A stretch of 64,000 nt of DNA, from contig CALZFC010000097.1 of assembly GCA_945643635.1 (NCBI GenBank), positions 239,501-303,500 on the forward strand, in the 5' to 3' direction. Shown here piece after piece: positions 10,179 to 22,002 of this stretch. The first letter of the stretch is position 1. Every line of letters begins with the position of its first letter. This stretch comes from Allodiplogaster sudhausi (Eukaryota > Nematoda > Chromadorea > Rhabditida > Diplogasteridae). The translations under genes were made by a program, and so were the position numbers. The notes below the pieces were generated by a model that worked only from the letters and a program-made list of their open reading frames with translations, ran no database searches and had not been told where the DNA came from.

Positions 10179-12468
10179 CAGTATACTAAGTTACATTTTT
10201 ACATGTAAACAATCTCTGAATCAATTTAATGGAACTCAGGCAAAAGGCGCGAATTCAAAAATGGGTTTAAATTACGATATCAACTTACGATTGAGCAACA
10301 TGGCGCCACTAACGACGTAGCCAGAGTAGGTGAGAATCGGAACGATCGACTGCGAGACGAGACCAAAGGATACTTGTTGCTGATCGATCGTAGAGTGACT
10401 GATTCGGCCTAATAATTATTGGTTTGCTACTCGAGAAAATAGCTATGTTTAAAAGAATAAGTACGTCAAATTGCGGGGGTGTACTTATAATTATTGCCGA
10501 TCTCGAAAAGGATGATGCCACATTCTTGGCATATGAAGAAGAAAAGATTGGTTAAAGTCGTGAAATCCAGAAATGAACACTCTGCGCTTGGAGTAGTTTT
10601 GTTTATTCGTTATATATGTAATTCTAGCGACCTGCTTCCTGAATCTGTCGTCTGATGAAGAGCAGAATGCGAAGATTGACAGCGAGTGCCGCCACGTTGA
10701 GCAGGCCGAGGTAGGTGAAGAGGGCCTAGGTGAAGTATTTTTATAAATCTATATTTAGCTCCCGAAGTTTTCAAAAATACATATGTTATACCCATTTTTT
10801 TAATACGATCCCTGAATTCCATCCATCCTTTGCGCATCCACATGTATTTTCTCATGCTTTCTGACTTCCTTGACCAAATTTCAACGCGCGGAATTTCTGA
10901 CCGACGGATTTGAAGCATGAAAAATACACTACAAAATCTCGGGCAAAGCAGGCTATATTTTCAAAAGATGTTATGCGACTAGCAACGTCTGTGAGAAGTG
11001 TGGGAAGAAATCTAGAGAGCTGAAAAATTTTGAAATAGTAAATATTAAAAAGTTTAAAATACAGACAGACAAGACTGAGAAAGTAGTGATGTCATGAAAA
11101 TAATTTAACTAATTAGTGAAACACACCAAAATCGCATGCGCCGACCAGGGAGACGAGATGAGCAGAGCGCAACAATCATTCGGCACAATGACACCGGTGA
11201 AGGCGATCGAGCAAATATAGACGACCTGGAAACGAATCTTCTTTCTCTCTTTCTCTAACAATCTCTTTCTCTGTCTGTCCCTTTCCCTCGCTTTCTCTAA
11301 CAATCTCTTTCTCTGTCTGTCTCTTTATATCTCTTTCTCTAACAATTTTCATCACTGTCTGTCTCTTTCTCTCTCTCTGGTTCCTACCTAACTTTCTCTA
11401 TCTCATACTTTTGACTGGATGAGAAACCAAAATGAGTCTAACAGAGAAGAGCAACTATAAAATAGATCAGCAATCGCTTTTACGAGCTGATAAAAGTAGC
11501 ATATCAAGAATAAAACAAAAACACACGACTGGAATGCAGAAAGGCGCAGCGATCGCGAGAAGGCGAAACCATGTCACCTTGACATTGTGTACAATGCAGA
11601 GAAGGCGAGTGATCGCGATGGCCTTGAAAAAAAAAAATAAGTAAACAACGAGAGGTAATCACATATATAGAGAAAATTGTTTTTACATAAAATAAATTCA
11701 CGGTTGTGTCAGGCCCATCAATTTATATTTCTCAACCCAAAAATTTTAATAGTTATTGCAATTTAAATAAGACAAAAAAAGAGATAAACAAAAGTGACCA
11801 ATTCGAGCGACTGCGACATGTAGAACATCATTGTCGGCGTTTGCTTCATGATCGAACAGGGAATGATCGGGATCGCGACGCCCTTTCTGCATCGGAGAAT
11901 AATAGATAAAAAAAATATATATATATTAAAATAAATATTTTTTAAATAATTTTTAATATTTTAAGTAGTTGATTTTCGCTCACCCGCCACTGGCGGAGAG
12001 TGCGAGTAGCAGCGCGTAATTCTGCAGCGACGATGGAAACATTAAGATGAACATGCCGAAAGTCATGAAGACGACCGAATGCTGTAGATGAAAACAATTT
12101 GATCTTTTCATCAACATTATAGATGAAAAAAGAAAAAAATTTCAAGCTGTATTTGAACTTTCCACGTACTTGATTTGCGTGGACCATAAACTATCAACTA
12201 TCAACTATCAACCGGGAGTATATAATTATGATTCTCTCAGCTTAAATGCATTTAGCGAGAAATTCTTTTCTTTTTACAGAAACAAGAAGAAAAAAAGGAA
12301 TACTTTGTATCGCTCGTAAACTCCATGTTTTCTCTTGATGGTGTAAATGAGAAAGATTGCCGGAAGATATCCGGGAATGGTCGCGAGCGAGTTGCGCAGC
12401 GTTACTGCCCAGTACTCGGACAGGATCTCGGTTGTCATCCGGATGACTTGCTCAAAGGACGTCTCCAT
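9970..12468 (-). CDS. nematode seven-helix chemoreceptor, copy 1 (312 aa, 8 exons)
   Basis: My splice model is 12468-12304, 12081-11984, 11886-11790, 11622-11527, 11225-11127, 10725-10632, 10408-10289 and 10139-9970. It sums to 939 nt with all phases consistent and no stop. Hydrophobic segments in order: SLATIPGYLPAIFLIYTI (TM1), FMTFGMFILMFPSSLQNYAL (TM2), an MMFYMSQSLELVTF segment followed by AIAITRLLCIV (TM3), FRLLAIAAPFCIPV (TM4), VVYICSIAFTGVIV, then ALFTYLGLLNVAALAVN (TM5), FGLVSQSIVPILTYSGYVV (TM6) and VLVTFITCAVFLSNFFNPIS (TM7). Length and exon pattern fit nematode serpentine chemoreceptors, expected in ciliary membranes of sensory neurons. The subfamily (str, srx, srv and so on) cannot be named from sequence alone. 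The acceptor of exon 4 is the atypical CAAG. The last exon could instead splice at 10036. Confidence 0.75.
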
Positions 12469-12589
12469 TCCACGGGAACGGTTTCTTGGCAGGTCAAGGT
12501 GTGCACAATTCAGGGAAAGCTTTATGGAACAGCATACACACTCTTTTATATGTCCTTCTCGTTTTATTTAGTTTCTGTCAATTGTAATT

Positions 12590-13376
12590 ATCACTGGTTT
12601 TTGATGTTCGTTATCCTTTCTTTCATAATAAAAGATTAAAAAAATAGATTAGCCAGTTGATCTCAAAATCAGTTGTTCCGCTGCTCTGAATCTTTTTCCT
12701 GGTAGATCAAAGAACAAAGAAATATGTTCGACACACTTTTGCTTTTTTTTATTATATGAAACAAAAAACCCTCTCCTGTCTTCCTGTTCTCTCTCATTCT
12801 TTAATCTCTTTGTCGCATTTTGCTGGAAATATTTTTTTCTTTTCTTTTCAAGGAAGAATTCCTGTTAGCTTTCTTCCCAAGTCGCATGCTCAAGAAGCTG
12901 GATCCCGCTACTCTCTCGTTCAGGACCAACTTTAGCACGAGTATCTAAGTTTTTTTTTTGACCAATTTTCAATTTTTGACCAATTCATAGCATTCAATTG
13001 ATATCATTTGCAGAATAGAAATTAGTCTGGGCATTTACAGCATAATGTATTATTAGGAAATATATTTCCTTCTTTAATGTTCTCCGATCAGTGATTGCGT
13101 AATATATGTACTCTTTCTAAACAAAAGTACTTTAGTTACAACATCGAACTTTTCAAAACTGTTATTGTTCACAGTGGAAAAGGGGCTTTGTTATAATATG
13201 CTAGCCGAGGACAGAAACTTGTAGGCAATGAGTGTTTGTGAGATCAGCGACATACTTTTGTCATTGTTCTTATCTACCACATTCTCAGCCAAATACAAGT
13301 ATGTACATATCATTCGTCGCTCGCTAATCAATCTTATCACTGTTCTGATGGTGCTGACCCGCTTCTTTGCGCGGCG
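12590..13376. repeat. inverted duplicate of the downstream receptor flank
   Basis: Reading the minus strand gives a shortened copy of about 14030-15302. The words around 13347-13376 are the reverse complement of 14028-14060 (GPCR tail), and those near 12595-12620 are the reverse complement of about 15275-15300. The left arm lacks roughly 500 bp present in the right arm. It begins where similarity between the two chemoreceptor units ends, so it marks a rearrangement breakpoint. Confidence 0.7.
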
Positions 13377-13389
13377 TCGCTTTTCGTCG

Positions 13390-14037
13390 TGCTCCCGCAG
13401 AACGGCATCACCACCCTCTTTGACGCTTCCTCCAGAATCGTTGATGTTCTACCGTAAGAATGCACCGAAAATAGGGAAATTCGAGAGTGTGCAATCAGAG
13501 GAAATACACAACATTCAATATTGTCAGTGAACTTATGTTAGAATTTTAAGAGTAGAATTTTGAGCGTGAGTAATTGGTGAGCACTAGTTTAACCATGTGC
13601 AGACGTGATATCTTTGTCTGAGGTAGACGATTGAATATTACACATAGAAAATGCGAGTGCTAAAAGTTTGGGAAAAGTTCTTTCTCCGCCACCACATCCG
13701 GAATGGATTTGCTCAGTCGCATTGTATCTCTAGTATGCAAGATCGGTAATCAACTTTGCTGACATTATTTTAATGGTTGAAATAAAATGCTGCCGTAGTG
13801 CAATATGTCGTTTGTCGACAACATAATAAAGTTTTGTAAATGGGGTAAATTCAAATTTTCAGTTTCGTCATCAACATGTTCCTCTATTCCGTGTGCTCGA
13901 GCGAGTATCGCCGTGTCCTTCGCAGTTCTTGCGCTCTCCACAGCCGCCGCGCCGGAGTCGTCCCGACAAGTATCGCAGCGGCGACGGCCGGAGAGAGATC
14001 GTTGGCGCCAAGCTCGGCAAGAAGCGGCGCCGCGTAA
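13390..14037 (+). pseudogene. truncated copy of the rhodopsin-type GPCR (last two exons only)
   Basis: A fragment of the TM6-TM7 exon (about 13390-13453, with the donor CTACC/GTAAG kept) is joined on its 5' side directly to the inverted duplicate, so everything from the N-terminus to TM6 is missing. The final exon (13863-14037) encodes FVINMFLYSVCSSEYRRVL as in the first copy. It then reaches a premature TAA at 14035-14037, where copy 1 has a sense codon and continues. It is a 5'-truncated relic created by the segmental duplication. Confidence 0.75.
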
Positions 14038-15187
14038 AGCAGCGGGTCAGCGCCATCAGAACAGTGATAAGAGTGATCAGCTAGCGGCGAATGATATATA
14101 TTCAATGTTTAGTGTAATAAGATGATAATAAAGAAAAATTGAACAGATCAATCAAGATATCATGCATTGCTGGCTGGGTACTTTTTTTTAGCATTTCATA
14201 ACAAATATCTCCTTATTCTCTTTCACATTAACTTATAACAGTTAAAATTTAAAAAAAGAACGTGAATTGGTCATTTGCTAATTTGTATTAAAACCAACAT
14301 CTTTGAAAAAGACGTGTACTTTAGAGCGTCAACCATCTCAACCATCTCCACGCTCAGCTCTACTGGACCAGCTACGAGGCTTTCCAATATATATTGATTG
14401 CAGAATGTGAAAATACTATTTATTGATTCGTCGAAATAAATAGCAAAGTTACTGGTTGCATATAAAAATTGACTGCAAAACGATTACCTCTAGCATCAAA
14501 ACATTTTAATACTACCTGTTAAACAATTAATTTAAGAGTACATGTATACATACTTGTATTTGGCTGACAATGAGGTAGATAAGAAATCACTTTCCAAAAC
14601 GGTAGCCTACGTAGACAATGACAAAAGTATGTTGCTGATCTCACAAACACTCATTGACTACATCTAGTCCTCATCTAACAGATTTCAACAAAGCTCCTTT
14701 TTCACTATGAACAACTATAGTTTTGAAAAGTTCGATGTTGTAACCAAAGTACTTTTGTTTAGAAAGAGTACATTGTATATTACGTAACAACACGGAATCA
14801 CTGATCGGAGAACATGTAAGAAAATACATGTTTCCTAACAATAGATTATGCTGTAAAACAAAGGCCAGACAACTTTCTATTCTGCAAATGCTATCAATTG
14901 AATGCTATATTTAAACGTTATAAACTGTCCAAAAACTTATTGTTAGATACTCGTGCTAAAGTTGGTCCTGAACGAGAGTGTAGATGGATCCAGCTTCTTG
15001 AGCATACGACTTGGGAAGAAAGCGAACATGAATTCTTCCCTGAAAAGAAACGAAAAAAATATTTCCAGTTATACGCGACAAAGAGATTAAAGAATGAGAG
15101 TGCACGGGAAGATTGGATAAGTTTTTTAAAAATATATTTAAAGCAAAAGTGTGTCGAACATAAAATACATTGTTCTTTGACGCCTCT

Positions 15188-17785
15188 CTACCAGGAAGAA
15201 TTATAGAGCAGCGGAACAACTGATTGTGAGATTAAATAGCTAATCTGTTTTTTCCATCTTGTATAATGCAAAAATGGACAACGAACATCAAAACTGTGAG
15301 AATAATAAAAAGAGATATTTTTTAACCTGAAAACGCGCAGAAAGAGCATAGAAGAGATTGGATTGAAGAAGTTCGACAAGAAGACTGCGCACGTGATGAA
15401 AGTCACCAATACGCTGGGCACCGGTATCCCTGAGAGTCATTGGTTTCATAAATAAAGAGGATTTTTTAAACAGTACACCAAGTTACATATTTACATGTAA
15501 GCAATCACTAAATCAGTTAAATGGAACTCAGGCAAAAAGGCTAGAATTCAAAAAATAGTTAAAATTTAGATATCAGCTTACGATTGAGCAGCATGGCGCC
15601 GCTAACGACGTAGCCAGAATAGGTGAGAATCGGAACGATCGACTGCGAGACGAGACCAAAGGTCACTTGTTGCTGATCGATCGTTGAGTGACTGATTCGG
15701 CCTAACAATAATTAAAAAAAATATATATTTAATTTTTTTGATACCCGAGAAAATGCATATCTTAAAAATATATATAATTAGGTCAAATTTCGGGGGTGTA
15801 TATTGCTGATCTCGAAAAGGACGTTGCCACATTCGGACTCCTAGAAAATTCCAGTACCAGGCCGGATATTCCGAAGAAAGTTTGTGAATATGTTATTGTA
15901 TGATATATGTATGTTAAAATTGAATATTTAAAGAATAAGAAAAGAGGAGTTGAATTCCCTAAAAGATAGAAATGAATACTCAGAGATTATAGTAGTTTTG
16001 TTTATTCATTATGCATATGTATATATAAATGTGCAGACCTGCTTCCTGAATCTGTCGTCTGATGTAGAGCAGAATGCGCAAATTGACAACGAGCGCCGCC
16101 ACGTTGAGCAGGCCGAGGTAGGTGAAGAGGGCCTAGGAGAAATATACTGTTTTTTTTACTACATATTACTTTCCCGATGTTTCCAAAAAAACATATTTTA
16201 CACCCATTGTTTTTAAAACACGATCCCTGAATTCGATCCATCCTACGCGCTTCCACATGCATTTTCTCACGCTTTCTGACTTCCTTGACCAAATTTCAAC
16301 GAGTGGAATTTCTCACCGACGGATTGAAGGCATGAAAAATACGCTACAAATCTCGGACAAAGCAGGCTACATTTCAAAAGATGTCACGCGACTAGCAACG
16401 TCTGTGAGAAGTGTGGGAAGAAATCTAGAGAGCTAAAATAGTAAATATTAAAAAGTTTAAAACACAGGCAGACAAGACTGAGGAAGTGGTGATGTCATGA
16501 AAATAATTTAACTAGTTTGTTAAACGCACCAAAATGGCATACGCCGACCACGGAGATGAGATGAGCAGAGCGCAACAATCATTCGGCACAATGACTCCGG
16601 TGAAGGCGATCGAGCAGATATAGACGACCTTGAAAGGAATCTTCTTTCTCTCTTTCTTTAAGAATCTCTTTCTCTGCCTGTCTCTTCCCCTCTCTAGTTC
16701 TCAAAGTCGAACACACGCTGAAGCTTGTGGCGCCAAAAGCAATAGCGAGCACAAAGAGTTCAGCTAAGAAAATCAATTAAAATAGCTAAGGAATTTCTCT
16801 AATTAGCTGATAAAAATTAAGCATCAAAAAAGAAACACACGACTGGAATGCAGAAAGGCGCAGCGATCGCGAGCAGGCGAAACCATGTCACCTTGACATT
16901 GTGTACAATGCAGAGAAGGCGAGTGATCGCGATGGCCTTGAGAAAAATAATAGGTAAGCAACAATTATAGGTAAGCCACAACAAGTAGTAAACAACTAAA
17001 GGTAAACAAAAAAATTTTGTTATAAAAGAAATATATACATGATTGCGCCAGGCTCATCGATTCATGTATCGGCTTTTCTCAACCCATTAAATTGTGATAG
17101 AAGTAGTAATAAAAAAAAACGAAAAACAAACAAAAACTGATGAAATAGAACAAAAGTGACCAATCCGAGCGACTGCGACATGTAGAACATCATTGTCGGC
17201 GTTTGCTTCATGATCGAACATGGAATGATCGGGATCGCGACGCCCTTTCTGCATCGGAGAATAATAGATAAAAAATATATATACATTCAAACAAATATTC
17301 TTTAAATAATTATTAATATTTTAAGTAGTTGATTTTCGCTCACCCGCCACTGGCGGAGAGTGCGAGTAGCAGCGCGTAATTCTGCAGTGACGATGGAAAC
17401 ATTAGGACGAACGTGCCGAAGGTCATGAAGACGACCGAATGCTGTAGATGAAAACAATTTGATCTTTTTCATCTACATTGTTGATGGAAAAAAGATCAAA
17501 ATTGTATGTGAACTTTCCACGTCCTTTGATTTCGCCCTATTACAAACTCTCATCCGGGAGTATATAATTATGATGCTTTCGGCGGCATTAGGACAGAAAT
17601 AAGAAGAGAAAAGTAAATACCTTGTATCGCTCGTAGACTCCTTGTGTTCGCTTGATGGTGTAGATCAGGAATATTGCCGGAAGATATCCGGGAATGGTCG
17701 CGAGCGAGTTGCGCAGCGTTGCTGCCCAGTACCCGGCCGGGATCTCGGTTGTCATCCGGAAAACTTGCTCAAAGGACGTCTCCAT
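15188..17785 (-). CDS. nematode seven-helix chemoreceptor, copy 2 (336 aa, 8 exons)
   Basis: Tandem paralogue of the 12468-9970 gene with the same exon sizes: 17785-17621, 17441-17344, 17248-17152, 16936-16841, 16628-16530, 16132-16039, 15701-15582 and 15429-15188. The total of 1011 nt is open and in phase. The N-terminus reads METSFEQVFRMTTEIPAGYW against METSFEQVIRMTTEILSEYW in copy 1, and the TM5, TM6 and TM7 segments are almost identical. The longer C-terminus comes from read-through of the last exon; a donor at AG/GTTAAA could shorten it. Expected to be a plasma-membrane chemosensory GPCR with unknown ligand. Both copies look intact. Confidence 0.75.
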
Positions 17786-17939
17786 TCCACGGGAAACTTA
17801 AGCACGGTTTCTTGGCAGTTCAAGGTGTGCACAATTCAGGGAAAGCCTAATGAAACAGGATATACACTCTTTTCTATGCACTTCTCGTATTCTTTCAGTT
17901 TCTGTCAATTGTGTCTACCCTCTCTCTCTCTCTAGTTCC

Positions 17940-18756
17940 ATTGTCCCGCACAAAGAGGTAAAGCTCATCATTTCGATGCACTTTCGCACGCTAGTACAAC
18001 TAGTGGGAGAGAGAGAGTGAGAGATAGAGAGAGAAAAGAGAATAAGAGAAAAAAGAGAGAACGAGAAAGATGAAAGAAAGAAAGATAGAATAGATGCGGC
18101 GCACACTTCTGACATAAATGTGAATGCATGTGCACATATCTGTTTAAAAAAGAAGGAATCGACGGTGTTGTTCAAATTGAAACAATGATACGTGTTCAAA
18201 ACGGCCAGCCGGAAGAATTACAGCAGAATATGACAACTTTTCTCGTTCGATAAAGATTTTAAGATTTTTTTAAATGTAAAATTGAAATAGAATGTGTTCA
18301 AATGTTCATTTATGAACTATGTATAAAGTAAGAAAGATGTATGTATGTATGTATACATACATGTCAAGTAGAAAAAAAAACATAGATCGGAAGAACCTGG
18401 CTCGGACCTCACACGGCGGTCTTCAATGCGTCTCATTTTATTCGCTTTTTTGACGTCTACGAAGCGAAGGGAAGTTTCACTTCACTTTGTTTTAAAAATT
18501 GGAGATTGCACACTACCGTAGTCCTCTTTGATATCTACGTAAGAGGTGTTGGCAACTGACAGAAACATCGTTAGCAGAGCAAAGGCTGATGGTTTTATGA
18601 TTTTCTGAAGTTATGCAATAATGAAGATAGATAATTGTAGGCAGTGTTCTTAGTATGACACTTAGTCATTAATAACAGTCATAGGCAAGTTATTTAAACT
18701 GTAACTAAATTCTATAATCGGATCTAAAAATTAAAGATCTTCCAATAAAATTCTTT
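17940..18756. other. no gene seen; GA-rich stretch
   Basis: The upstream flank of chemoreceptor copy 2 contains a purine-rich low-complexity run (about 17998-18090) and short TGTATGTA repeats near 18340. No coding exon is supported. Confidence 0.5.
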
Positions 18757-19178
18757 TAGCGACATTGGACAGAACAAGGAAGACAAGTGAGCAGGAAAGC
18801 GAATACAATTTGGTGCGAGACGGAAAGAAAAGAGTGTTTTCTGGTTGTTGCCTTTGTGATACGTGGGATTTCTTTCACCATTCTGAGAAAACCGAGCCAC
18901 TTTGAACGGTTCATGTGAAAAAAACGCCCAATTGTAATCTGTTGGACGCATATATTATGTGTCATAATGGCCAATATGATCTCATTGTTATGCCAGACAA
19001 AAAAAGTACCAGACAGTAAAGTAATGTCGCATAAAACAATGGATAATGCCCTCGAGGTCACAATTGACAAGAGAGATGTAGTTGAATTGTACTTGTAACA
19101 CCTTGCCGCACTTACTGCGGAAGGTTGACACAAGTACAATCCTGTGAGCGAAGAGAATGTCCTGTGGGAAAGTGGCAT
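18756..19178 (-). CDS. unassigned 140-codon ORF with hydrophobic segments
   Basis: An uninterrupted minus-strand frame starts at ATG (19178) and includes a hydrophobic stretch (ALSIVLCDITLLSGTFFVW) and another near its end (IVFAFLLTCLPC). It is not recognised. Given the neighbourhood it might be part of a serpentine receptor exon, but no paired exons with matching phase were found. It may equally be a chance ORF. Confidence 0.2.
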   Translation of the reverse strand: MPLSHRTFSSLTGLYLCQPSAVSAARCYKYNSTTSLLSIVTSRALSIVLCDITLLSGTFFVWHNNEIILAIMTHNICVQQITIGRFFHMNRSKWLGFLRMVKEIPRITKATTRKHSFLSVSHQIVFAFLLTCLPCSVQCR

Positions 19179-19641
19179 TGTGAAAGGATGGTCAACTTTG
19201 TAAGAAAGATATGTACATGCATTCTATTCCATATCGACACAATTCGCCTACACCATCTTTTTTCCGTTTTCTGTGAACCAGCTGGCCTCCAGTATGAAGC
19301 TACATTAACAATCTGATCTTATTTCGACCAAGGAGCACGTACACTTCACGTGAACGAAAAATTATTTTAAAGGTCTACTGCTTTCAAAAAGGGAAATAAA
19401 ATGAGCTAAAATTCAGCTAATTCAATTTCTCTACATTTTTCCCCACAGCTCTCATTGTCTCATAGAATGGGGTTTTTTTTCAAGTAATTACAACTTGCAT
19501 ATTCCTGCAACTTTTTCGTTTTCCAACACGAGCATTCATTTCTCTTGAAGTAATCGACTGCCATACGAATTCTCTGAAATGACTTTATTGTACGAAATCT
19601 TCACAGGCATTTTTATTTTCGAGAAACATAAAGATTTTTCA

Positions 19642-19923
19642 TCACGAGGATGGCACATGCCCATCTTCATGTCTAATAGGTCCATCATTCTCCACCTGAT
19701 ATTGGCTCTCGTAATTGTGATTCTGGTCTTGATTGTCCTCACTGCTCTCTGAGCTCTCTGAAGATCCTTGAGAGCCGGAAGCAGGCGTACGGTGATAGTG
19801 AGGGTACGTGCCGTATTCGCTACCTACAGTATCCCAGTTACCGTACTCTTCCGTGCTCTTTTGAGCACATGCGACAGAAGTAACGTCTGCCCAGTGTAGA
19901 TGGTGATGATGATGCTGCCCTGG
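19642..19923 (-). CDS. His/Ser-rich open stretch, possible 3' exon of a secreted protein
   Basis: The frame has biased composition: HHHHLHWADVTSVACAQ, then Tyr/Gly-rich sequence, then Ser/Glu/Asp-rich repeats (GSSESSESSEDNQDQNH). It ends in TGA at 19644-19642. The same frame upstream, after a splice acceptor near 20013, encodes HHYHHQPKSGGHS, but a TGA (19926-19924) separates the two parts. It is therefore either a broken gene or an exon read in another way. No family is recognised. Confidence 0.3.
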   Translation of the reverse strand, partial: PGQHHHHHLHWADVTSVACAQKSTEEYGNWDTVGSEYGTYPHYHRTPASGSQGSSESSESSEDNQDQNHNYESQYQVENDGPIRHEDGHVPSS

Positions 19924-20380
19924 TCAGGAGTGGCCGCCACTCTTTGGCTGATGATGGTAATGGTGCGAATGCTTCAGAAACTGCCACACACCGCGCGTCT
20001 TGTCACAGTGCAGCTAAAATGGAAGAGTGAAGAAGAGAATTGAGAAAATATTAGTTAAGATCAGGAATGCCCGAAACCAGGCACGGTCCGCACCCCGGCC
20101 CATTCCTGCTTTTGGGATTGATAAGATAAGAGAGAAATGTATGAAAAGGTGCTACTCACGGTAACAACATTTTGCTTCGTCGCCCTCGTCTTCTGATGTA
20201 TTTTCTTGTTTCCGTGGAAGAGTTGAATGATGACGAGTTTGGGCTGAAGTAGTTATTCTTTTTTTTTATTGGTGTCAATAAATTACTTTTCCTTTAAGAA
20301 CACGAGTGAAGGAGGCTGGATTCAGTAGGATATCTAATACCTGATAGCGAGGGAGAGAGAGAGCGCTAGAGAGATAGAGG

Positions 20381-20413
<33 letters not shown>

Positions 20414-20632
20414 TGAGAGAGAGAAGGAGGGAGAGGGAGAAAAGAAAGTTAGTTACAGACATTGGTGTACGGCGCTGCATCGCAGATGACGAAGCCTTGC
20501 TTGGCGCACACGCCAGAGACACGACGCATGATGGAGCAGGTGGAGAGACGCCAGTGAGAGGAGAGCGGAGGCCGCTTGGGAAGAGAGTGCGGCGAGCGGA
20601 GAGGGCAGCAGAAGGCTAGAAAAGAGGATAAA

Positions 20633-20664
<32 letters not shown>

Positions 20665-20849
20665 GAACATGCACTGAAGGAAAAAAGAGCCTCTTAATTT
20701 GAATTATGCTTCTTATATTCTACATATTCTTCAAACATTGTCTAAAGTCTATTGTAGTGATGCTATTCACTTGAAATTAGGGAAAATGTATGTATGTATA
20801 TTATATACAAATGGGAAAATATTTATTATGCCTATTCTTTCGCTAACAC

Positions 20850-21052
20850 GGCTTCGTGGTCGTGGTGGTGGAGGTGGTCGAGCTGGTGGTGGTGCTTGTC
20901 CAGGTAGTCGTCGTCGTCGAGGGTGTCGTGGTGGTTGTCGTAGTTGTTGTTGTCTGGGTGGCCATGCATGCTTCGGCTTCTTTTAATAGTGACACTTGCA
21001 GCAGCATCATCATCAGGAATATGGCCAGATCCATGCCTTTCCCGAGAGCCAT
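20850..21052 (-). CDS. signal peptide plus Thr-rich exon (mucin-like secreted protein)
   Basis: ATG at 21052 opens a hydrophobic leader (MDLAIFLMMMLLQVSLLKEA within the first 27 residues). About 35 residues of almost pure Thr with Ser and Pro follow, coded by ACN triplets. A donor-like GTGTTAG follows at 20849. Downstream minus-strand pieces (about 20620-20450 with Cys-rich potential, 20247-20155, 20013-19930) may be later exons, but I could not find a splice model with consistent phases. Thr-rich linkers like this also occur in the egas-type genes further right, so relation to them is possible. Confidence 0.4.
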
Positions 21053-21059
21053 GCCACGT

Positions 21060-22000
21060 TCGTCCTCTTCACGCGTGAAACTGCTCGAGTAAATAGCACA
21101 GAGGCTCTCCCTCTTTCATCTCGGTTGAAACTCATTAGCAATCGGCGCACAGGTGAAAACAGCCAAAGCAGCCCCTATACTCTTTTCGCTTTCTCTCTGA
21201 CTCCTCCTCCCCCCCTCTCACCCGAGGCACGTTTCACTTTCCTCTGCAACTTGATCATGCAGCCGGGCCGAAATTTATGACTATCGTGCGGAGAAGCTTC
21301 TCCCTCTCCTTCTTTATTCCAAACATTATTTTATTACACATATCCAAGCGACAGTACAAAGAGAAAAGGAAACAAATATATACAACTATTGCCTGAAATT
21401 TGTTAGGTAAATAATGAGTCTCCACTGCAAATATACATAATTAATAAAATATCAAAAATTTCCATCGGGAAGTCCTAGTCGTTCAAATCATCGATATCTC
21501 GTGTGACGCAAACGTAGAGTGAAGACAACTGTACCGGAGGCGCTTGAGTAAAAAAACGCATTGTACAATTATTAAAATCACACTAAGAAGCTATTATCTT
21601 AAAAAAGTCAGCCCGATAAGAGTCCGATTCTGCGATTTAAAAGAATCTGTGTATTCTCGTTTCGGTTCTAAAGCCGCATTATTCGCCTATTGGCCTTTTT
21701 TCCTAAACATAACTATCACAATAAAATCAGCGTCGATCTTTTCCCAAAATTGTCAGAGGGGCAATAAAAATTTTCGACAAGTAGAGTGTGGGAAAAAGAA
21801 ATAGAAATGGATTGATATCGCAGATTCGAATATGTCGATGATATTGCATAGTACATTTGTCGTTCAATCGTATATTCTAACATACGAGTTCACATTCTTC
21901 GTGAAGTGCGCCGTTTAGAATATTCGATGTGAAATTAACACTTTCGATTTCGCCATTAATTCTTGGTGAGGCTTTCATTTCATCTCTTCTCATCGTTGAA
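21060..22000. other. intergenic region before the REEP gene
   Basis: No exon is supported. It presumably holds the promoter of the gene starting at 22003; no specific element can be named. Confidence 0.4.
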
Positions 22001-22002
22001 GA

